A stretch of DNA of 64,000 nucleotides, taken from positions 1 to 64,000 of the forward strand of contig JAHZKX010000032.1 of assembly GCA_022600195.1 (NCBI GenBank). The letters run 5' to 3'. Within the stretch, counting starts at the first letter, position 1. Every line of letters begins with the position of its first letter. A program made the translations under genes and the position numbers. This DNA comes from Planctomycetota bacterium. Lineage in GTDB: Bacteria; Planctomycetota; Planctomycetia; Planctomycetales; Planctomycetaceae. Below are positions 59,247-64,000 of the stretch, piece after piece. The notes under the pieces were generated by a model. It did not search any database. It was not told the origin of the DNA and was given only the letters and a program-made list of their open reading frames with translations.

Positions 59247-60149
59247 ATGAATTCAGAAATCAGTCGAAGAAAATTATTGCAAAATTCTGGAGTGATGGCG
59301 GCCACGGCCCTGGGGTTAGGGGGACAGCAGGCTTATGCGGGAAAAAGAAATCAGACTATTTGTCAGCAGCCCCTCAAAGGTGACATTAATCAATCAGTCG
59401 TACACTGGTGTTTTAAAAAATATTGGGACATCGAACAAACGGCGCAAGTGGCATCGCAGCTTGGGATGAAGAGTGTTGAACTGACGCCTCCCGAAAACTG
59501 GGGGACTCTCAAGAAGTATGGATTAACCTGTGCGATCGCATCCAGTCACGGATTCAAAGTGGGGTTTAATAACCCCAAGCATTGGGATCAATGTATTGAA
59601 ATTCTGCGGAAAAGGATTGACGACTGTGCTGCTGGGGGAGTCAAAAATGTAATCACATTCACTGGAATGCGAGATGGGATTAGCGATGAAGCAGGGGCCA
59701 AAAACTGTGTAGCAGGGTTCAAAAAAATTGTAGGGTATGCAGAGAAGAAAAAAGTGAATCTCTGTCTGGAAATGTTAAATTCCCGGGACGACAGCCACCC
59801 CATGAAAGGTCATCCCGGTTACCAGGGTGACAACACCGAATATTGTATCGATATAATCAAGCAGGTTGGTTCCGACCGCATGAAATTATTATTTGATATT
59901 TATCATGTGCAAATAATGGATGGCGATGTGATACGCCGCATTCGAGAACATAAAGACTATATTGGTCATGTTCATACGGCCGGAAATCCGGGTAGAGGCG
60001 AATTGGACCAAAAGCAGGAAATCAACTATCCTCCGATCATGCAGGCATTACTGGATATTGGCTATCAGGGTCATGTAGGGCAGGAGTTCATCCCCACAAT
60101 CGACCCCTATCAGGGGTTGAAGCAGGCAGTTGAACTTTGTGACGTCTAG
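59247..60149 (+). CDS. Tat-exported hydroxypyruvate isomerase-like TIM-barrel protein
   Basis: 300 residues. The N-terminus carries a Tat motif (SRRKLLQ) and a hydrophobic stretch ending about residue 31, so the folded protein should be exported. The body is a xylose-isomerase-like TIM barrel: VHWCFKKYWDIEQTAQVASQLGMKSVEL, LCLEMLNSRDD, LLFDIYHVQIM, IGHVHTAGNPGRGELD and GQEFIPT, where the conserved metal-binding Glu/Asp/His/Glu set of hydroxypyruvate isomerase (Hyi) sits. The ATG at 59247 is chosen; a longer frame reaches back into the permease gene and would bury the Tat signal. The substrate is unproven. Confidence 0.9.
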   Translation: MNSEISRRKLLQNSGVMAATALGLGGQQAYAGKRNQTICQQPLKGDINQSVVHWCFKKYWDIEQTAQVASQLGMKSVELTPPENWGTLKKYGLTCAIASSHGFKVGFNNPKHWDQCIEILRKRIDDCAAGGVKNVITFTGMRDGISDEAGAKNCVAGFKKIVGYAEKKKVNLCLEMLNSRDDSHPMKGHPGYQGDNTEYCIDIIKQVGSDRMKLLFDIYHVQIMDGDVIRRIREHKDYIGHVHTAGNPGRGELDQKQEINYPPIMQALLDIGYQGHVGQEFIPTIDPYQGLKQAVELCDV

Positions 60150-60269
60150 CCTGTGTCCAAGTTTATTTTAGCGTCTCCAAGGTCGTTTGAAACGAGTATC
60201 ATAGAGTGGTAGGCGTTACAGATAACCGGGATGCGCTCTGGCCATGAACCTTGTGAGATTGAAAACAGA

Positions 60270-60305
60270 AAAGCGGGGTCGAAATGCATGATTCTTCCCC
60301 GCTTT
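60270..60305. terminator. Bidirectional terminator between the isomerase-like gene and leuB
   Basis: AAAGCGGGG (60270-60278) pairs with CCCCGCTTT (60297-60305); the loop contains a smaller GAA/TTC stem. It serves leuB (stop at 60331, leftward, with A-rich plus-strand sequence GAAAAC ahead) and possibly the rightward operon. Confidence 0.8.
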
Positions 60306-60330
60306 ATAAAATTATTAGCATGATTTCGAT

Positions 60331-61404
60331 TCAGGCTAAAAGTTCCTGAATGACGATGCTCCCCATTTCTTTCGTTGAAATACTTTTTCCACCCGCGGCA
60401 ATATCGGTAGTACGATGACCGGCGGCCAAAACACGGCTCACAGCATTTTCGATAGCAGTGGCTTCAGTTTCCAAATTCAGGGAATGGCGAAGCAGCATTG
60501 CTGTTGCCAGAATGGTCGCCAGAGGGTTGGCAATTCCTTTACCAGCGATGTCAGGTGCGGATCCATGAATGGGCTCATATAGCCCGGGACCTGATGCGCC
60601 CAGGGAAGCAGAGGGAAGTAACCCCAATGATCCGGGAAGCATGGAACCTTCATCAGTCAGGATATCTCCAAACATATTTCCAGTAACGACGACATCAAAG
60701 TCTGATGGTCGGGAAATTAAATGCATCGCCATTGCGTCGACGAGAACAACCTCATACTCAATATCGGGGAATTCATTTTTGATCACATCAGCTGCGACCT
60801 GGCGCCAGAGTCGTGAGACTTCCAGTACATTCGCCTTATCAACTGAAGTTAGTTTGCCCCGACGATTTCGTGCAGATTCTGCTGCCAACCGTACAATTCT
60901 TTCAATTTCCAATGTGGTATAAGTCATCATGCTAAAAGCTTTTTCGCCATCAGGATGTTCCATTCTTCCGGAATCACCAAAATAGATTCCGCCTGTTAAT
61001 TCGCGAAAAAAGAGGATATCTGTTCCTTCGATAATTTCTCGTTTTAAGGGAGATGCATCGAGTAACTCACTATATGGCTTAATTGGTCTTAAATTTGCAA
61101 AGAGACCGAGTTCCTTTCGAATCTGTAAAAGCCCGGCTTCAGGGCGGGTTTTTGCAGAAGGGTCGTCCCATTTGGGACCACCTACAGCTCCGAGCAGTAT
61201 GGCGTTTGATTCTTTACAGGTTTCTAATGTCTGAGGAGGCAGAGGGTCACCAAAGTCATCAATTGCATTACCGCCCATAGGACACGAAGGGGTTTCAAAT
61301 TGATGACCATATTGATCGGCGATGGTATCCAGTACGTGTTTCGCTTCCGCAACAATCTCTGGCCCAATTCCATCACCGGGTAATAGTGTAATCCGAGCTT
61401 CCAC
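60331..61404 (-). CDS. leuB: 3-isopropylmalate dehydrogenase
   Basis: Oxidative decarboxylation in leucine synthesis. 357 residues. N-terminus [22 protein letters not shown], then [28 protein letters not shown], the substrate/NAD region [15 protein letters not shown] and the family signature around [27 protein letters not shown]. The Asp residues that hold Mg lie in that last region. ATG start 61404. Single gene here, no leuC/D nearby. Confidence 0.97.
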   Translation of the reverse strand: MEARITLLPGDGIGPEIVAEAKHVLDTIADQYGHQFETPSCPMGGNAIDDFGDPLPPQTLETCKESNAILLGAVGGPKWDDPSAKTRPEAGLLQIRKELGLFANLRPIKPYSELLDASPLKREIIEGTDILFFRELTGGIYFGDSGRMEHPDGEKAFSMMTYTTLEIERIVRLAAESARNRRGKLTSVDKANVLEVSRLWRQVAADVIKNEFPDIEYEVVLVDAMAMHLISRPSDFDVVVTGNMFGDILTDEGSMLPGSLGLLPSASLGASGPGLYEPIHGSAPDIAGKGIANPLATILATAMLLRHSLNLETEATAIENAVSRVLAAGHRTTDIAAGGKSISTKEMGSIVIQELLA

Positions 61405-61861
61405 TGTAGTTCCTCGCTTGATTTCTCTATGTTTTCATGAATCAGGATTTAGATACGAAATGCTCAATTTAGCGTCTGTCTAGACAAAACTCCAGTCGGC
61501 ATCATGGTGCATTTGTTAATTGTCATTAAACTCCCAACCGCTGGAAATTCAGTTCCACATCCAGTCCAGGATCTGTTCAGTATTCAGGATGCCCCCTAAT
61601 ATCGCTACAACCGGCCAGTAAGAAAGGTAGTCAGATTGTAATTGGCTTAGGAAAATCAAGAGTCCAGGCTCTCTTTCCGATAGAAAGACTAGAACCCTCT
61701 ATGCTCAAAGTGTATTGCAGTACTGGGCCAAAATTAAATATTGCCGTCGATTCGAATTGAGAGCCCTGAAGATCAAGGAAGGTACTTCAGAAGAAAGGGC
61801 TCGCGCTCAGGAGGAGCCAGCGAAATAGAAATCGATGTATGTTACAGGACAGGGACATCAC
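61405..61861. other. Intergenic region, no gene recognised
   Basis: About 450 bases upstream of both leuB (leftward) and a small membrane protein gene (rightward). Short frames only. I see no clear promoter hexamers or leader peptide with Leu codons. Confidence 0.45.
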
Positions 61862-62134
61862 ATGTTTCGCTCAACGTTTTTTGCTACCGGCTTATTTGTA
61901 TTACTTATGGGGACCTCATTTTTGTTTGTTGATAAAATGGTTCTCAGTCATCAAGTAACAGTTGAAGAACCGGAGCCAGTTCGCGAACCTGAATTTCGTG
62001 GATTCCTGGGAATGACCACACTGAATGAAGATCAACAGGAGGAATTAAATCCTCCCGACTGGGCTGCTTTTAGCCTAATGTCAATTGGTGCCGTGACAAT
62101 GTTGTACGCAGCAGCATTACCCAAGAGACGATAA
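61862..62134 (+). CDS. Small membrane protein, 90 residues
   Basis: Two hydrophobic segments (FRSTFFATGLFVLLMGTSFLFV at 2-23 and about 65-85, AAFSLMSIGAVTMLYAAAL) separated by a Pro/Glu-rich, charged loop. The ATG at 61862 follows AGGGA by 7 bases; a longer frame starts at 61835. Basic C-terminus (PKRR). Not recognised as a family. It ends just before a strong terminator shared with the convergent gene. Confidence 0.7.
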   Translation: MFRSTFFATGLFVLLMGTSFLFVDKMVLSHQVTVEEPEPVREPEFRGFLGMTTLNEDQQEELNPPDWAAFSLMSIGAVTMLYAAALPKRR

Positions 62135-62161
62135 TCAGCCAAAACGCAAATCGTACAATCA

Positions 62162-62200
62162 AACAGCGATGAATTATTCTGATTCATCGCTGTTTTTTTT
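62162..62200. terminator. Strong terminator between convergent genes
   Basis: AACAGCGATGAAT (62162-62174) pairs with ATTCATCGCTGTT (62182-62194), 7-base loop (TATTCTG), followed by T8 on the plus strand. The left stem arm carries the end of the leftward gene's stop codon. Confidence 0.9.
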
Positions 62201-62836
62201 ATTTAAGGACTCCAATCGCAGCGTTGCCCAAAGGCTTGGATCCTGTTCGAAAGGAAATTCATGATCAACAATCATGAACTGGTCACCTAATTCGGAATCA
62301 GAAATGGCATAATATAAACCGAGTTGAGGGGTGAGAGAGGGATCGAACCCATTCAGAACTGAGGCGGGAAACCAGATATCTAATTCATACCCTGTGGACT
62401 GAAACTTCGTCCAGAGTTGAATTTTGGAAAGATCGCAGAGAGGTGCATCGGCTTGTGCTCGATGAATGGGGTGTTGCGTACAGGTTGCCTTATTCTGGCC
62501 TCGAGATTTTCCCGCCGGATGAAATTCAAATAAATGACAGTATCGATTGGCACGATGAATGGTTTTTGTATCCCTGGTGTCAATCCAAACCTGAAAAGTA
62601 TCCGTGGAAGTTGTGGGGTGCTGTTTCTGGTCTACTTTTAATCCTATCCCCAGACCATTCTTGTTCCAGGCAACTTTCACTTTTCCCCAATTACCTGATT
62701 CCTGGTCAAATGTTAAATCTGGAATCGAGGCGGATTCCGACAGATTCAGTAATCTGCCTCGTTTATGAGGTAGATTGCTAATCTCTGGAATCAAAATGGA
62801 ATGTCGAAATAAGAATGAATATGGGATGATGGGCAT
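62174..62836 (-). CDS. CBM9-like protein (carbohydrate-binding type)
   Basis: 220 residues. No signal peptide is evident. The pattern KVKVAWNKNGLGIGLKVD, STDTFQVWIDTRDTKTIHRANRYCHLFEFHP, QLWTKFQSTGYELDIWFPASVLNGFDP and LGLYYAISDSELGDQFM resembles the family-9 carbohydrate-binding domain used in xylanases and in several planctomycete proteins. The ATG at 62836 is preferred over a TTG two codons upstream. No catalytic partner adjoins it. The likeness is by pattern. Confidence 0.7.
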   Translation of the reverse strand: MPIIPYSFLFRHSILIPEISNLPHKRGRLLNLSESASIPDLTFDQESGNWGKVKVAWNKNGLGIGLKVDQKQHPTTSTDTFQVWIDTRDTKTIHRANRYCHLFEFHPAGKSRGQNKATCTQHPIHRAQADAPLCDLSKIQLWTKFQSTGYELDIWFPASVLNGFDPSLTPQLGLYYAISDSELGDQFMIVDHEFPFEQDPSLWATLRLESLNKKNSDESE

Positions 62837-62992
62837 TATCAATAAAGCTCTGGTGTTCTGAGGAACTTTTAAAATAATCAGTGACTGTTAGAATCATAAC
62901 AATTGCGAATGTGTGATACCATCAATCCACAAAACATTTATTATAGCTGATTTTCATACATCGAATCTTCATATTTAACATACATGTGACTT

Positions 62993-64000
62993 ATGCAGCA
63001 TCAGGAATTGATTGAAATTCGCGGCGCGCGTTGCCATAACCTTAAAAATATTAACGTGGACCTTCCCCGTAATCAGCTGATTGTCGTAACGGGGCTCAGT
63101 GGCAGTGGTAAGAGTAGTCTAGTTTTTGACACGCTGTACAGCGAAGGACAGAGGCGTTTCCTGGAAAACCTGGCCCCTGGAACGCGCCAGTTATTCAGCC
63201 AGATGCAACCCGCGGACGTTGATTCGATCAGTGGATTGCCCCCAACTATCAGCATAGATCAAGCACAACGGAATTATTCCCGTCGCAGCACTCTAGCTAC
63301 AATAACGGAGTTACATGAATATTTTCGATTACTTTATGCCAAACTGGGAATCGTCTACTGCGTCGAATGTCATCAGCCACTGCATCAGCAGTCTGCCAAA
63401 CAGATTGTTGATCTGATTCTTGCCTTAGAACAGCGACAAAAAGTAATGATTCTCGCTCCGGTGCGTGCGGCAAAAAAAGGGGATCATCTAGCGACATTGA
63501 ACAAAATTGCAAAAGAGGGATTTCTTCGTGCCAGAATAGATGGCGTTATTGTTGATATCACTCAACCGCAGGAGCTTCAGTCTGATCAATACCACGACAT
63601 TGAAATTATCATCGATCGAATCATTGTAAAAGAGGGGATCAGTGCACGTCTCAAGGAGTCTATTGACCTGGCATTAAAGCATGGTAATGGTACCTGTGTT
63701 GTCAGCCAGCAAACGAATGAAGGCTGGTCAGATCGATTTATGAGTGTCAAGCTTGCCTGCGGAAAGTGTGCCCTTAGTTATCCTGATCCCGAACCGCGCG
63801 GCTTCAGTTTCAACAGTCCCTTTGGAGCATGCGCTGGGTGTCAGGGGTTAGGTGTGATTGATAGTGATGTTGATTCACAATCTGAGCAGGCATGTCCAGA
63901 GTGTCAAGGAACACGACTCAATGCATACACCCGTTCTATTAAGTTAAATGGTCAATCCATAGATCAGTTATTGGATCTGACTTCTCCGGCTCTCTTATCA
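62993..64000 (+). CDS. uvrA: UvrA-like excinuclease ATPase, N-terminal part (runs off window)
   Basis: First 336 codons. Walker A GLSGSGKS near residue 34-41, then zinc-finger pairs (YCVECHQPLHQ and ACGKCALSYPDPEPRGFSFNSPFGACAGCQGLG). The order matches UvrA, the damage-sensing ABC-ATPase of nucleotide excision repair. Several family-invariant stretches differ (LAPGTRQLFSQMQPADVDSISGLPPTISIDQAQRNYSRRSTLAT), so this is likely a paralogue rather than the main UvrA. The ATG at 62993 has no strong ribosome site; the region before it (62837-62992) is AT-rich. Confidence 0.85.
   Translation, partial: MQHQELIEIRGARCHNLKNINVDLPRNQLIVVTGLSGSGKSSLVFDTLYSEGQRRFLENLAPGTRQLFSQMQPADVDSISGLPPTISIDQAQRNYSRRSTLATITELHEYFRLLYAKLGIVYCVECHQPLHQQSAKQIVDLILALEQRQKVMILAPVRAAKKGDHLATLNKIAKEGFLRARIDGVIVDITQPQELQSDQYHDIEIIIDRIIVKEGISARLKESIDLALKHGNGTCVVSQQTNEGWSDRFMSVKLACGKCALSYPDPEPRGFSFNSPFGACAGCQGLGVIDSDVDSQSEQACPECQGTRLNAYTRSIKLNGQSIDQLLDLTSPALLS

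Overview
The window looks like a chromosomal segment of a planctomycete, probably of the Gimesia/Planctomyces type. This is inferred from family content: a giant secreted protein with an N-terminal LEPR-like sorting motif, a DUF1559 protein, a DUF1549/DUF1553 cytochrome-like protein, PQQ/malectin and EF-hand secreted proteins, a solitary HpnH and a MoxR/DUF58/VWA operon. No tRNA, rRNA, CRISPR array, transposase or phage gene was recognised. Gene density is high and strand changes are usually marked by strong hairpin terminators.

Layout. 1-4635 (-) is the N-terminal 1545 codons of a giant repeat-rich adhesin that runs off the left edge. 5343-7926 (+) holds a lipoprotein and the hopanoid radical-SAM enzyme HpnH. 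8117-11210 (+) is a BlaI/M56 regulator-protease pair whose protease is split by an apparent frameshift from a DUF1559 tail. 11435-13490 (-) has a lipoprotein and two small planctomycete-type proteins. 13576-21529 (-) is a complete F-type ATP synthase operon in the order atpZ, an atpI-like gene, atpB-E-F-H-A-G-D-C, with a promoter upstream and a bidirectional terminator at its end. 22458-28482 holds a DUF4912 protein (+), a radical-SAM protein (-), ilvN and ilvC (-) and recJ (+). 28513-32859 (-) is a 1448-residue secreted PQQ-propeller protein.

33458-60149 (+) is the most notable part: about 27 kb of same-strand, mostly overlapping genes. In order they are a DUF1549/1553 protein, a secreted ten-EF-hand protein, a membrane coiled-coil protein, an iron-type ABC importer (binding protein, permease, ATPase fused to an NHL-repeat lipoprotein), a large two-VWA membrane protein, MoxR, DUF58 and BatA-like VWA proteins, two membrane proteins with glutamine-amidotransferase-like folds, two ABC-2 ATPase/permease pairs, and a Tat-exported sugar-isomerase-like protein. 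The likely theme is chaperoned assembly or export of envelope components energised by MoxR and ABC-2 pumps; the substrate cannot be read from the sequence.

60331-64000 has leuB (-), a small membrane protein (+), a CBM9-like protein (-) and the start of a divergent uvrA paralogue (+) that runs off the right edge. Several starts were moved inward from the longest reading frame where a Shine-Dalgarno or family N-terminus argued for it; these are noted per gene.
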